A stretch of 64,000 bases of DNA from Deroplatys truncata (GCA_030765065.1 CM060989.1:40973501-41037500), one strand, 5' to 3'; counted from the stretch's first letter, positions 1-12,842 are shown. Numbers and translations are program-made. Notes: generated from the letters alone by a model not told the origin.

Positions 1-1364
1 ATTTCCAGTTTCAGAAAATATATACTTTTTGGGTTTAAGAGGTTTTTAAGACATTTAAAACTGCATTCCTTTAAAGCTGTCATGCAACGCTCCTTTTCAG
101 AACATTTTTGTATCTTTCAACAACGAACGACTATATCATGACCAGCGAGCAGTTAAGCAATCAACAAAAGAGGCCAGGACCAAGAGAAGGCAATCAGAAT
201 AGCTGAAGCAATCCAGGAATGAAGGTGCAGATAATTATGACTCTGGAAAATACTGAAGTTGTCAGAATTTTTATCTTCAAGCTTTAAATTCAGTTTTCTC
301 AAAACAACATTTTTGGATAGTTATGCACCTTTTTCTCAGAAAGTATGAGAGGTAGAGAGCTGAAATTTTCAGTACATATGTACAACACATAGTTAAACTT
401 TCTGAACCACAAGCATAATTTTATAATGTATATTAGTGATATTAAGAAAGCAACAACATTGCAAATTTTCCTCATTTTTACTTTTTTGTCTTTGCAAATG
501 TTTTTTTTCAATTCCTAGCGAACTGATATGCATAACTAAATAATTTAAGTTCAGAAGATAAATGATTATACTAAGAACAAGCATGCAAAATGTGTTTCTA
601 TACTGCAAGTGGTATCAGAGAAAAAGGTACATGAATTCACATGTTTTAAGAGTAAATATTATTTTTCTGTTGAACGAAATAATTTTTACGGACTCAACTA
701 GATTGGCTAAAAATTCAAACAACCACTTGAAAGAATTATCATGATTTAGAGAATAATTCATAAAAACTTCAGGAAAACCATTGAGAACTTTAAGAGCAGT
801 GGTAATTTAGCACACTTAAGGTGTAATTTCCATGCGTTGAGACAACCTTGTTCCCTTAAGATATCGTTGAAAGAAGCTTCTCGCAGTTCAGTCACTGTTT
901 AAGTGATCGACGCCGAAGTTTGACTTAACAAAGTGCAGTGAAATTCGGCTTGTGATGGCTCTGAAGCTATGGATGAATCATAAAGGCAAGTTTATTCTTC
1001 TAACTTTACTAATGTTCTAACATATCCCACATATTTGTATGCTATCATCTGCTAGGCTTTAACGGAGTGTTCCATTTCATATTTTCAGACCATACGCTTC
1101 GGCAGAAGTCAATGCATACAGCTGTATAACGTCTATGCACACACAACCTACAACAAACCGCACAAACCCCTTATCTTTACTGATCACAGTCAACAGTGAA
1201 CCACCATGAAAGTATGAATTGATGCTGTCAAGCCTCAGGTAAAACATTTAAATGTATCATCACATTTTTAGAGGATTTGTAGAGAACACCAACACATAGG
1301 TAAAACGACGAAATCTAGCAAATAACGTCTCATTTATAAAAAATCTAAACAAAAAATACCCATG
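1..1364. other. AT-rich non-coding stretch
   Basis: No gene, transposase or recognisable repeat could be supported here. The only open frames are short (60-80 codons), biased to Leu/Ile/Phe/Asn as expected of AT-rich DNA, and lack recognisable motifs. Confidence 0.6.
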
Positions 1365-1816
1365 GAGTCCTCTTGTTTCAAAGGGAATTTTGTATAAACT
1401 TGTACAACTGGTAAACGTTAAGCGATAGACGAAAACGTACTGAACAAAAATGTAATCTCTTTAAAACACACAGTTTATTTCAAATAAGTTTTTGTGGCAT
1501 AAGCCGATTCCGAGATATCCGTTATTAAAAGTTAAAATTGCAATTTCTTGCTCATTCTCTTAAAGTCCTTTGCACATTCAGTTGTTTCTCTCGATTGCAT
1601 GGAAACAGTATGGAATTGTAAGGCCAGCATATAGCGTCCAGTTCTTAAACATATGACTATCGCTGTTCTCTTTGTATCTATAACGAAATGTGTGGTATAG
1701 CTATTTGTGCACATGTTTATTTGGATTAAAACGTAGATGGAAAAATAAGCTTGTGTAAGAATAATTTGTGTCCCCACTAATAAATGATAGAGTAGAGAAA
1801 GTCATGTGAATGTATC
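1365..1816 (+). repeat. DR1 dispersed repeat, 3' half
   Basis: This is a partial copy of the dominant dispersed repeat of the window (DR1). It aligns by eye with 12,370-12,812: both carry the block around ttgtataactggtaaacg, then the block aggccagcatatagcgt, and both end in the terminus agagaaagtcatgtgaatg...catcaga. The copy lacks the DR1 5' end. No coding capacity is seen. Confidence 0.75.
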
Positions 1817-1931
1817 ATCAGATTTTATTAGCTAATACTGCGCAATCATACTTTAAACCTCTGTACATACTATTTGGTGCCAAAGGTATTTAATAACATA
1901 AAAAGCCACATGTATAGTTTTCACATAATAC

Positions 1932-2422
1932 ACAGTTATTCAAAAAGAAGGAACAGACTTTAAATGTGTATTTCTAATAAACTACAATAGATGGCGACAC
2001 ATCACTGAAAAGAGAAAAGTTAAAAATTTTATTTCGTGTGTTCAAAATGAGCACCATTCGTTATGCAAGGACGACCAGTGCTTTTCCGTTTGCATACGCA
2101 ACCATCGTCTACGTATTTATTGTATCAATTGTACATTTTTTATGACGAGGCGGCTCGTTGTTGAACTTGCAACGAAATGCACGCTGCAGTGAAACAATGG
2201 ATTCACTATTTGCATACTACAGCACATAAAACTTTTCCTGTGGCGTCGCCATTTTCTCGTAAACAAACACAGCACCGCTGTAGGCATTGAATGGAACTAA
2301 TAGGTGGGACTTAAAACTTTGAACTTTCCTCTATTCAATGATGTTTTGTATGTGTCGCTATCTATTGTCGTTCGTTAGAAGTAAACATTTAAAGTCAGTT
2401 CCTTCTTTTTTTAGTAACCCTG
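1932..2422 (-). mobile_element. Short deletion derivative (MITE-like) of a DUF4817-type mariner
   Basis: About 490 bp with inverted ends of roughly 80 bp: the left end carries aaaaagaaggaacagacttt and the right end, read on the other strand, carries aaaaagaaggaactgacttt. Both ends then continue through similar text (aatagatggcgacaca / aatagatagcgacaca). On the minus strand the interior starts with a MATPQEK-like methionine block followed by SIVSLQRAF. That is the N-terminal helix-turn-helix of arthropod mariner-type transposases (the DUF4817 pattern). Only this N-terminal part remains and it is interrupted by stops, so this is a non-autonomous internal-deletion derivative. A second copy lies at 13,625-14,045. 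Confidence 0.75.
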
Positions 2423-2440
2423 TACATAAAACCTTGACAT

Positions 2441-2975
2441 GTACAGGTTGACTCACGGGAAATAGTACACTTTCAATTAGTCATTAAGAGATTTAACGTA
2501 TATTTACATCAATATAACTTATAGATAACTGTCCTGCAAACTTAAGCATTATTGAAAAACACGAACACAGGTTTATTTCTTAAACAGTACTTCAACGTAA
2601 ATGGTTTCCATAACTGGCGATGCATTGCTGAAGATGTTTGTGGAAGCTCCTCATTACGTTCTCAATAAGTTCTTGAGGAAATGATCGTAATCTCCTCCCG
2701 GATTATGGCTCTATATTCATAAAGATTGCGGAGTCGCCGTGAAAAAACTTCGCTCTTGAGATGACCCCACAGGAAAAAATCAGGGGCTGAAAGATCTGAT
2801 GATCTCACCTGCCATGGAATATCGCCGAATAGTGGGAGTAGTCGAAGTGGAAAGTGGCGCCTTAGGGTAGTCATTGAAATAACGGGCCGTATGGGCTGTA
2901 GCCCCATCTTGCTGAAACCATATCGCGTTTAGACGGTAGCTCTGCAGCTGTGGAATTATCGCAGTTCTCATGGCT
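2441..2975 (-). mobile_element. Tc1/mariner transposase tail relic
   Basis: The minus strand encodes the C-terminal third of a Tc1/mariner-superfamily transposase in two frames. WFQQDGATAHTARYF (second catalytic Asp in QQDG) lies at about 2,860-2,925. After a frameshift come GDIPWQVRSSDLSAPDFFLWG (third catalytic Asp) and LKSEVFSRRL at 2,700-2,830. The N-terminal DNA-binding part is missing and no start can be assigned. A possible terminus, acaggttgactcacggga, lies at about 2,442. It is dead as a gene. Confidence 0.7.
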
Positions 2976-4401
2976 CGTGTTATCTTATTTACTGGGCGCC
3001 TCTTGTTTTATTATTTTAAATTTGGGTTCTTTGTCCTCCGGCTAGCTATTACAACTCAGTCGAGCACGTGTCTCTATGCAGGGCGTGTAAACGGTAAGGA
3101 GTTGTTGCTGAAAGATAACAATGATAAAATAATTTGTTTCTACACTTTTATTGCGACACAATTAATAATTCATATATTTAATCTTTATACACGCCTGACT
3201 GAAACTGTGATAATTCCGAATGTAACTACAGTCGTTTTAGTTGCCGCACGCCAATTACTTCGCGTACTTCACATTTTTGTAACTAACACTGAGACGTGCA
3301 CCTCGTGAATAATTCTTCAAAACTGAGTGACGTGCACCTCGTGAAAGATTCTTCGCAACTGTTCGAAACTTGCTTATGGCTCGAGAATATATACTCCTTC
3401 ACCTCGAATTGCCTAAACATTATAATAGAACTGCTATTGGTTACCAAATCGCGCCCACTTTAGCGTCTGTTTTGGTCAGCCAATCACTACTACTAACATA
3501 TATACTCTAGGGAAGATATTCCCTCCATTTCTAAAAAAAGGCACGCTACCCTGACGTCATTTGTTTGTCTCTTCTTAGTGATAAACAACTCACCCCCTCA
3601 GTTTTTTGTTACCCACTTCTATTGTCAGTTTCAGTGAGGCGGCCGCGTAAACTTATTTCCTAACAATACTTATGGCTAACAAACATCTAAAATCCTGTAC
3701 ATACAATAATATTAATTTACACTACAATCAGTTTGGCATTCACAGCATGTTATGATATAAAATACTGCCTCAGAAGGAAGTAATTGTTTATCATGTCTGC
3801 ACACCGCTCGGAATTTAGTCACTGGCCGGCCGTTGTTGTCTTCAAAATAATATGGCTCAGCAATTCCAATGGACTGCCCAATACCACCGTAGACAACGAC
3901 ATTTGGGCTACCCTGGGCCTTTCCATGAATGAGCTGCGGGTTTTGTCAGAGTACATAAAATACTTGTGTTTGTGATCTTCAGTAATGGCAATATTTTTAT
4001 GACAGTTATCGATATGTTATATTGGAGTAAATACACACAAAATCCCTTAATAACCAATTGGAAATGTACTATTTCCATGGCTACACTGTGCAATGAAATG
4101 AGGTGAAGCTGGTAACTATATGCATTCTCCATTCCCAGGCCTCCAAGTTAACATCTTTGGAAAAGACACATAGTCTGCAACGATCGAGAAAAATAACCTC
4201 AGTTGTTAATTATAAAATCTTGATTACAATCTTGACGATCTTGATTACAAAACGCAAAGGAAATAAAGCAAAAAACTTTCTTACAAGAGAGTTATTAAAA
4301 TAAGTTAGCATTGGTATCGCATGCATATCGTCCCGTTATAAGCAGATTCGGCTCTCTTTTGTTTGGTGTATCTCTGTTACTAAATCGTGAGCATCCCATA
4401 T
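2976..4401. other. Unassigned non-coding stretch
   Basis: No feature can be supported. The longest open frame, at 2,970-3,308, has no recognisable domain and no surrounding gene structure. Confidence 0.5.
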
Positions 4402-5727
4402 ACAGTGTGTTTCAAAAATAGAGGGATAAATTCAGGTATGCATTCCCCATATGTAGAAAATAATATTAAACAGGACAGTTCATCCCGAGGTGAAGAGTAC
4501 ATTGAGTGTTGTGTTTGGCGTTCGACTGAGCGACATGTACTCAAACCAGGAACTGGCAGAAATGCACTTCATGTACGGCAAGATGGACGGCTCGTCGTTT
4601 GTACCAAGAGAGGTACCTATAGCGAAGATATCCAGATCGGAAGACATTTGAACGTCTCCATCGCCGTATGTGCGCTCAAGGGAAGTTTACATCTCCTAGT
4701 TTAGGGAGGGGACGACCAAGATCTAGAACTCCAGAGGAGGAGATTCTATGCACGCAACTCCTATCAGTACATGATGGTTAGCGTTGCAAGTGAATGTTCC
4801 TCATACGACTGTCTGGGGACTGTTGCGTGAGCAACAATTGTATCCTTAACATTTGCAACGTGTACAGGCCCTGTCACCAGCATATTGCCCTGCTCGATTA
4901 ATGTTCTGCCAGTGGTTCGTACAGCAGTGTGCTACAAATCTGAACTTTCCTGCCTTAGTATTATTTACAGATGAAGCACAATTCGCAGAAGATGGCATTA
5001 TAAATTTCCACGATCAAAATGTGTGGGGACGTGAAAATCCACATGCAATTGTTCCATCTCAACACCAGGTGCGGTTCACTCTCAACATGTGGGCCGGTAT
5101 CATTGGTGATCAGCTAATTGGACCCCATGTACTTGTAAACAGACTTACGGGGCAGGCTTACACAAACTTCCTGGAAAACACCATATCTCATGTGTGTGAA
5201 AACACTCCAATGAGCATTCGTCAACAAGCTCACTTCTTGCATGATGGCGCTCCTGCACACTTCAGTCGTACCGATCGTCTTTACTTGGATCGATGGTTTC
5301 CTGATGGATGGATAGGTAGAGGTGACCCAATTTCTTGGCCATCACGCTCACCTGAATTAAAACCTGTCGGTTTCTACTTGTGGGGCCAGTGTATTCGTCT
5401 CTGGTGCCTGACATGAAATCCCTTTAGATTCGAATTGTGTCAGGTTGCGAGGAAATACGCTATACTCCTGGAATTTGGGGTCGTGTCCGCACGGTCATAA
5501 GACATCGATGTGAGTCCTGTATTCAAGCTGGAAATGGACACTTTGAACATTTTCTGTAAAGAAACTACCTGCGGTAAGAAATGCATTCCAGTGAACTGTT
5601 TTGAAGGCCGTAACTCAGAAACCAAGCATTTCCGGACGGATGTTGTAATGTACCTTTTTTATTGTCTACATATGGGGAATGCATACTTGAAGTTATGCCC
5701 TCTATTTTTTAAACATTCTGTTTATTT
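4402..5727 (+). mobile_element. Tc1/mariner element, DD41D spacing (rosa-like)
   Basis: About 1.33 kb with inverted ends of about 60 bp. The left end reads cagtgtgtttcaaaaatag and the right end, reverse-complemented, reads cagaatgtttaaaaaatag. Both share ggtatgcattccccatatgt-like text further in (agtatgcattccccatatgt on the right). It encloses a broken transposase. The target TA is no longer visible on both sides, so the copy is old. Confidence 0.8.
4535..5559 (+). pseudogene. Broken DD41D transposase
   Basis: The frame opens at 4,535 with MYSNQELAEMHFMYGKMDG, an N-terminal domain seen in arthropod mariner-like transposases, and is lost after about 35 codons. A long frame (about 4,850-5,416) covers the catalytic core: FTDEAQF (first Asp), LHDGAPAHFS (second Asp), then SPELKPVGF. 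In relatives the last motif ends in an Asp, 41 residues after the second one; here that position is Gly, so the third catalytic residue is lost. A further frameshift leads to the family C-terminus, RCESCIQAGNGHFEHFL, ending at 5,559. Frameshifts, stops and a lost catalytic residue mean it cannot be active. Confidence 0.8.
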
Positions 5728-6664
5728 CTTGGAATTAAATATTCACGGCATTTGTCTTATTCTACATGGTTATTCTGAGGAGTAACAACAGCTATTTGTT
5801 GTTACTTCAAGGCATTCTAAGTATAAGTCTCAAAGCCTTCTTTATAAGCATGTTCTTTATAACTCTCTGTTATTCGAATACAAGGGCTTTGTAAACCCTT
5901 TTTAATCTTTTAGTAGTTAATGAATTGAAATTAGGAAGAGGGCCCGGATTTTGATGCCCTATAATGTTTGAAAAATTACTATAAAATGACCCTAAACTGA
6001 CATAAAATTATAAAAATAATGTATAAACTGAGATTAATCTATTAAAATTAGTGCACAGAATGTTAAACGTTAATTAATGTTTTTGTTAGAGGAATCTGAA
6101 AAAGAAAATTAAGAAAACCATTAAGAAAATTAAGTCACATCCCTAGTTTAGGACATGAATTCGTAACTGCAATTATACATGCTCACCTAAAACAGCCACC
6201 CCTGAACCTGCAAGCAATCTTTTCCGGATTAATCCTTACCAGGCTAAGTAGAACTTCAGAGTGTAGTATACTGTGCATCGAGTAGAGTGGAGTGAGAGCC
6301 CGCATTGGAGTGTTGTTTACCTGTGAGACCGTGTATAATCCGTTTCGTGACTAAACCCGGTTTCTTATAACCTTGCTCTGCAGACAGTATTCTTGAGCAC
6401 TGCGTTTCCTTCCCCTTCGCCTGGTTAGCTAATATACACCTTCGAATGGTAACAAACAAGCCATGTACAGTACAAGAATAGGCGATAAAATCAATATAAA
6501 CACATTGTCATGTTAGATGTACGTGCTTTCGTCATTCTGAGAGGCAGGTTTAAACCGAAGGATACCCCATTTATTTGTTGATAGGAACTTACATGCATTA
6601 ACTCTGTTACGTAATACATTACCGTTATGGGAATCTAAATTTGACAATTATGTTCGAATATATC
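5728..6664. other. Unassigned non-coding stretch
   Basis: No gene or recognisable repeat seen. A small segment around 6,240-6,430 is less AT-rich, but its minus-strand frame resembles nothing I recognise. Confidence 0.5.
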
Positions 6665-8015
6665 GCCGTTTGTGAAAATTGCAACACAAAGAAGGAAACG
6701 CATGAATTCAATGAATTTAATACCACAGGTTGCACACATGACAAGTAACAAATGATAAAGTTTTCAAATCTAAACATGACCTTTGAGCCCTAATATTCAG
6801 TAGTTGGTGTGTCCTTCATGCGCTGCAATTAGAGCTGCTATACGCCGTGGCATTGAATTAAAAAGGTACTGAATAAGCTCCTGAGGGATTTCCCTCCACG
6901 CAGGTTGTTTTCGAGCCCACAAATCCATGACACTGGTTACTGGAGGACCGTGACGGACTAGGTGGCGACCAACCATACCCCAGTTATGTTCGATGGGCGA
7001 CATGTCAGGCGAACGTGTAGGTCAGGGAAGCAATGGTACTCGTCGCACTTCGAAGAAGGCTTGTACATTCCTCGCAATATGTGGCCGAGCATTGTCCTGT
7101 TGAACTGTGGCTTGTGGAGATGAGTGAAGTAGGGGGAGTACCTTAGGCTCTACATCCACCGTTAGATGGATGTTCAAAATGCCCTCAATTTGTAGCAGGC
7201 GAGATCGGTTGTTGTAACCAATGGCGCCCCAAACCATCACACCTGGTGTTTGTCCGCTATGTCGCTCAACAATGCAGCCCTCCAGGTTGCGCTCACCACG
7301 GTACCGCCGGGCACGTATGCGGCCAACACTGTAGGACACGTGGAAGCGGGACTCGTCCGAAAAGACTATAGTGTGCCACTCAGCACCCCAGTGACGGTGT
7401 TCACGTGTCTATTGAAGTCGGAGGAGCTTGTGGTTTTTGGACAATGGAAGCCGACGTAATGGCATGCATGCAAGCAGTCCAACCTGCAGCGGACGGCGAC
7501 GAACCGTTTATGCAGATAAGTTCACACCTGTTGCAGTGCTCCAGCTCCGAGCCAACACTGTGTATGAAGCTGTACGATCCGTTATGGTCATGCGGACAAA
7601 GTGACGTTCATCCCGTGCTGTGGTTATGTTCCGTGGCCCAGTACCCGCTCTTCGCTGAGTACGACCTTCATCTATCCACTTTTTTCACACACGCATCACT
7701 GTCATAGCAGCATGCTTCCCGGAGACCGATCATTCTGCCCCGTTCGAACTCATTTACATGCCGATATGGCTCCCTTTGACGTCGACGAGGCATCCTGGCA
7801 CTCACTTTATTGTTTCCACCTTGTTTGACAGCTCTGCACTGACTACACTGTGCGCAACACTGACCTTGTCGGACCGACACGAGAGGGCTCTGCTCGGCCT
7901 ACGTGTAAGCCATCTCTGCAAACCTAATCTCTTATTGCTTGCACACTCTTCTACATTTCCACCAAATTTGGAGTTATTCGGGAAATTCTTTCTTGGTGTC
8001 GATAATTTTCATAAA
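6665..8015 (-). mobile_element. Tc1-like DD34E element
   Basis: About 1.35 kb. The left end has gtttgtgaaaattgcaacac. The right end, reverse-complemented, has tttatgaaaattatcgacac followed by caagaaag, so these are degenerate terminal inverted repeats. The interior encodes a Tc1-family transposase on the minus strand with a DD34E catalytic arrangement. Confidence 0.85.
6797..7793 (-). pseudogene. Broken Tc1-like DD34E transposase
   Basis: It starts with MPRRRQREPYRHVNEFERG, the usual start of a widespread arthropod Tc1 transposase. Most of the N-terminal half is deleted or frameshifted. The core is clear: FSDESRF (first Asp, about 7,350), VERHSGQTPGVMVWGAIGY, QQDNARPHIARN (second Asp), then SPDMSPIEH with the catalytic Glu 35 positions after the second Asp (DD34E). 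A Trp codon expected just before this motif is TGA at 7,022-7,024. The C-terminal SMPRRIAALIAAHEG is preserved. The product is inactive; the family normally has about 340 residues. Confidence 0.85.
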
Positions 8016-8667
8016 GGGCAGTGTATTAAGGTAAACGATCATGTTAAATACGGAACTATATTGTATCGCATATCGAACTATTTCACGATAGCAGCCAATG
8101 AAAAGTGAGTAGTGTACGTTACGTTAAGAGATATGGGGCAAAGTTATATGGAACGGAACTTAAAAGAACAATACACTTGTGTCTCTCAATCTGATGTATT
8201 TGCTTACTTCATTTGCCACCATCACTATACTGTATACAGTTTACAGTAGCAAATAAGCCAGCGTATTGGCGTCTTTGTTTACATCAGCACTACTGTGTTT
8301 ACGGAACTCTACAGGATGCATATACATTGGTTGCTAACTTGTTCCGGAGCCTTAGCCTGATCATTACATAGCAAAGCGATTTCTTTCCTGAGAAAGGGGT
8401 AAAAGATGTACAAAATTACTCTTCTCAGCTGAATAGTCAAATTTTGGATGTTTAAATACGTATCCTCACGCAAAATGTTAGTATCATATAATTCTTTATA
8501 CAATCAATATAAATGTAAGACAGTTACTAAATAATGACGAAAACAAAACAAAAAAAATATCCTAAAATAAAAAATGGCATAAATAACAAAAAGCTACTTA
8601 ATAAAATACATTTTCATGTTAAGGATTTAGTACACATTAGCACTGCCTATATGCAACAATTAAAATT
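8016..8667. other. Unassigned non-coding stretch
   Basis: AT-rich, with no repeat or gene that I can recognise. Confidence 0.5.
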
Positions 8668-9592
8668 CTGATGTGTTTCATTCACATGACTTTTCCCTCT
8701 TTTGTTTAGTAGTGGATATACAAACTATACCTACGAAACCTTATTTCTCTATCTACTACATTTTAACTGATGTAATTCTCTGCAGAAATAGCTACGTCAC
8801 ACATTTCGTTGTAGACACAAAGGGAATAGCGATAGTCAAATGTTTAAGTACTGGACGCTATATGCTGGCCTTAAAATCCCATACTGCTGCCATGCAATAG
8901 CAAGAAATACCTGAAAATCGATATGACTTTAAAAAGAATGACAAAGTATTGCACAGTACGCTTTCTTCTATTACAAAACTGAGTTTTATTTATGGACGCT
9001 CTTTAACTACTATAGCCCTTAGCGTCCCATTCTATATTGCTCCTGAAAGACCAGAAATGTTTCTCCGAGGCTTCTTCATCAGGCTTGAGGTTCCTTTACT
9101 TGTTGTAAATCTACGACACGGGACCACCGGCTTTACTTTCCTTCCGAAGGAAGCCGTGCTGAGGATTTTTACGCCCGAAAATTAATCCATCGTCCTCCGC
9201 CAGGTTTGAACCCGTGACCTCGGGAACTAGAGGCGAGCATGGTACCCCTAGATCACGGAGGATGACGTTTTGGTCTCTCGCTTAACTTTACCAGTTGCAC
9301 AAGATTTTATAAAATTTATTCCGAATGAAAAGGACTTCAAAGACGATTCCTAGAAAAGTCATTTTATTTTTCATGTAAATATCTTTAATATGTAGTACTT
9401 TAATCAAAATCGTCACCAGATTTTCACGAAAATAAAAAGTTGGAAAAATGTTCCATGTAAGCGTAGTTTGGGGTGGGGATATTTTCTTGAAAGTATATAT
9501 TTCACATCTTCGAAATATACTGAACTTAAATACCAAGTTTGGTATTACCCTACTTTTTGTTTTTGAGCTATGTTGTTCACAGACACACAAAC
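8668..9592 (-). repeat. DR1 copy interrupted by a SINE-like repeat
   Basis: The DR1 3' terminus (gatgtgtttcattcacatga) opens at 8,668 and can be followed to about 8,953. DR1 resumes at about 9,270 with ctttaccagttgcacaag and continues to the acacacaaa region at 9,592. The two pieces are collinear on the minus strand. The gap holds a minus-strand SINE-like unit, and part of DR1 was lost around it. Confidence 0.7.
9010..9269 (-). repeat. tRNA-derived SINE-like repeat
   Basis: On the minus strand it carries a tRNA-like head with a B-box-like ggtttgaa/ttcaaacc segment (ggtttgaacccgtgacctcg on the plus strand) and a body with gtcccgtgtcgtagatttac. The same body occurs in the opposite orientation at 9,593-9,800. 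There is no coding capacity. RNA polymerase III promoter boxes are inferred from the tRNA-like head. Confidence 0.65.
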
Positions 9593-9800
9593 GTGGTGTA
9601 GTTGTTACCATGTTAGCCTCTAGTTCCTGAGGTCGCGGGTTCAAACCCGATGGAGAGCGATGAGTTTTTTTCGCTTGGCTTTCTTCGGAAGGGAAGAAAA
9701 GCCGGTGGTCCCGTGTCGTAGATTTACGGCACGTAAAAGAACCTCAAGCATGATAAACAGTCATCTGAGCAAAATTACCGGTCTTTCACGCCCAATATAG
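9593..9800 (+). repeat. tRNA-derived SINE-like repeat, inverted partner
   Basis: The head reads gtggtgtagttgttaccatg (A-box-like), followed by ggtcgcgggttcaaaccc (B-box-like), then a body with tcgtagatttacggcacgta. It mirrors the unit at 9,010-9,269. The two face each other across a DR1 remnant of about 320 bp, making an imperfect inverted pair. Confidence 0.7.
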
Positions 9801-9852
9801 AATGGGACGATAAGTACCACAGCAGGTAAAGCGCCTCCATAAAGTAGAAAAT

Positions 9853-10900
9853 TCGATGTGTTACACTCACATGACTTTCTCTACTCTTGTACAAACTATT
9901 TTTACAAACTCTTATTCTCCATCTATTTCATATTAACTGAGATAAACATTTGCAGAAACAATCTTTTGACATGCAAAGAGAATTACATTTTACACATAGC
10001 GACCAGTTCTAAAAACATTTGACTATCGCGGCGTACTATGTTCCCTTTGTTTTGTATTTGCAAGGCCAAAATAGAAATACAGTAAATAGCCTTTAAGCAT
10101 AGATGTATCTCTTAATAGCTGGTTGCTATGTGCAGCACCATTCTCTTTGCCACAGATTAATACTCTTTGCATATCCAAGACAAAAAAAATGAATAACGAA
10201 TTCCCATTTGAGAAAAGTATATGTATTGGAAAATTTGAGGGAATAACAAGGAATATCTCGAAAATGGTTTACTCAACAACAAAAAATGTATATACACATA
10301 AATTGTGTATTTTAACGCGATCTACATTTGTTGTGTAGTAAAATTTTGTGTATCTCTTATGGTTTACCAGTTATGCAAAAGTCGTTCACAATGAAGAATA
10401 CTTTTGGAGACATTCCCAGAGAATTCGAGATATACATTTCATTTGTCATGAAAATATCTTAAACATATGATATTTTAATCAAAATCGTTCGAGCCATTTT
10501 TGAGAAAATAAAAATGTTCGAAAACTTTTCCATGTAAAGGGTAGTCTGGGTTGGGGGGATTTTCTTTAAAACCTTCGTGTCGCATCTCTGGAAGATACTG
10601 AAACTAAATACCAAGTTTGGTGTTTATCCGACTGTTCGTTTCTGAGTTATGGTGTTCACACACACACACATGGACATGTTTCCAAAAATGCTTTTTTTGG
10701 ATTCAGGAGGTCTCAAAACATATATTTCCGGTGAAATCTCGGTATCGAATTTTTGGATGGAATACAATACTTCTCCCACTTACTATTAGTAAAGAAAGTA
10801 AAAATGCCGTTTTTGGAATTCCGGGGGCCTCAAAACATGTATTTTCTGTGAAATCTACCTACTATGTACATGGTTGAGAAAATAAAAATTACGTCATCAG
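9853..10900 (-). repeat. DR1 dispersed repeat, nearly full length
   Basis: It begins with the DR1 terminus (gatgtgttacactcacatga, then ctttctctactcttgtac) and runs to the opposite terminus at about 10,800 (aatacttctcccacttact, then agtaaagaaagtaaaaa). A short partial duplication of the inner terminal region (gggcctcaaaacatgtattt) follows to about 10,880. The DR1 text around 10,735-10,755 matches the unoccupied target of the giant element at 22,064. Confidence 0.8.
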
Positions 10901-12009
10901 AATCGGGCCCTGCTGTTGATGAGCAATATTCATGAAACATGAACACCGTAGAATATTAGGACCGAACATATCTCCTCTTAATAAAATTGTAAATAAAAGA
11001 ATGAACATCGACTTTCAGTGCCACAAAAATATGCTTTGATACCTGCCCGACAATGACTTGCAATTTTTATAGGTATATCAGTGGTGTGTTCAGCTACCTC
11101 CAGGTAACCTTAATAAAAAATATATTTCCAACCAGCCCTATGGAAATCAATTTATTGTAGAATAACGATCATGGCAGCATTATCGCTGCACTTGTATTAT
11201 TCAGCCCATTAACTCTCTTTGAGAAAGACAATTCAAAAAGCCAGCGGCCGAGGCAAATTGATAGTTGGTTTTCTTTGTTGCAGAATGCTGGGCCTATAGG
11301 GGTTGTCTGGTCCCGTAGCCTTACATAACTTGCCTGTCACAAAGAAGCGCTTCTGGGGGAGGAAGGGGTGGGGGAGAAACCAAAATGAAAGTTAAATTGA
11401 GTGTGCAGCAGAAGCAGGAGGAACTATTCTGACTAATACGTGGCCAAATTATTCTCCTTTTCGTCGTCTTCGTGTTCTTGTTGCGGGCCCAGAGAGCGAA
11501 CGGTACACCCGCTCCCAGCGACAACAGCTGCTTTCCCGCACCAAAGGAAAATTTCATCGCCTTTCCTTCAATATGACGGACAAAAGCGACGAGCAAGGAG
11601 GAAAAAAAAAGACAACAATTTTCCGCAGGCTCCTTCTTCCTTCATTCTTTGCAAAAGTTGAACCGATGCGGACCATTTTATTTCCTTGTGGAAAGACTTT
11701 GGAAGTGGCTATTATGAAAGACAAGAAAATTGCCAAATAATAGTGCAGTCTGCTCTAGCAGTATCTTAGCACTTGTTTCGAAGTAGTATTTCATGATAGT
11801 AAAATAAGCATAGATTTTGTTCGTATTTGGAGGAATAAAGCAAATCAATTGCTTATAGGACCATTTAATATGAATCAAAATGACACTCTTTTTCATAATT
11901 TATCTTCGCTTACTTAAGGTAGGGGAAACATTGTGTTCGATTCCAAAAATCATATAGTGTGTTTTCATCTAAAATACCTTTTTAGGCCTCTACAAGGACA
12001 AAAAGTATT
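10901..12009. other. Unassigned non-coding stretch
   Basis: Includes a patch of higher GC content at 11,330-11,600 with purine-rich and pyrimidine-rich runs. Open frames there on both strands show low-complexity translation. No gene can be supported. Confidence 0.5.
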
Positions 12010-12812
12010 ACTTTCTCTTCTACACATAGTAATTAGGAGAAATATTGCATTCCATCCTAAAGGTTGATACCGAGATTACACAGGAAATAACATGTTTTGA
12101 AGCCCCCTGAATCAACTAAAGAATTTTTGTAAACATGTCCGCACGCATGTGTCTGTGTTTCCTGTGAACACCATAACTCAAACGAAAAGTTGGATGAATA
12201 CCAACCTTGGTATTTAGATTCAATATCTTCCAAAGATGCTACACGAAGATTTTCAACGAAATTTTTTATTTTAAAAAAACGGCTCTAACGATTTTGATTA
12301 AAATACCATATATGAAATGTATTTACATGAAAAATAAAATGTATAACTTGTATTTTCGGAGAATAGCCTTTGAAGCCGTCTTCATTCGGAAGGAATTTTG
12401 TATAATCTTGTATAACTGGTAAACGCTACGAGATAGACGAAAACGTACTACACAAAAAATGTAGATCTCTTTAAAAACACACAATTTATTTAAAATAGTT
12501 TTTTGTGGTATAAGCCCTTTCTGATATATATGTAATTAAAGGTTAGAATTTTTCATTACTTGGTCATTATCTTGATGGTTTAACATTTAGTTGTATTTCG
12601 CGATGTCATGGAAACAGTACGGAATTTTAAGGCCAGCATATAGCGTACAGTTCTTAAACATTTGACTATCACACTTCTCTTTGTATCTATAACGAAATGT
12701 GTAATGTAGCTATTTCTGCAAAGATTTATTTGGACTAAAATGTAGAAAAATAACCTTCAGTAAGAATAACTTGTATACCCACTAATAAACGATAGAGGGT
12801 AGAGAAGGTCAG
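12010..12812 (+). repeat. DR1 dispersed repeat
   Basis: It starts with tactttctcttctacacata, carries the internal block cgaaaagttggatgaatacc...cttggtattta, and ends near aacgatagagggtagagaag. It is diverged from the copy at 18,546 and closer to those at 1,365 and 14,866, so at least two DR1 subfamilies are present. Confidence 0.75.
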
Positions 12813-12842
12813 TGAATTAATAATTAATAACATTAATATTTT

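Noticed and set aside
9185-9260. Functional tRNA genes at tRNA-like segments (also 9,600, 54,750, 56,790, 57,450)
   Set aside because: B-box-like text is present but a full cloverleaf is not; flanking bodies recur, so these are SINE-like repeats.
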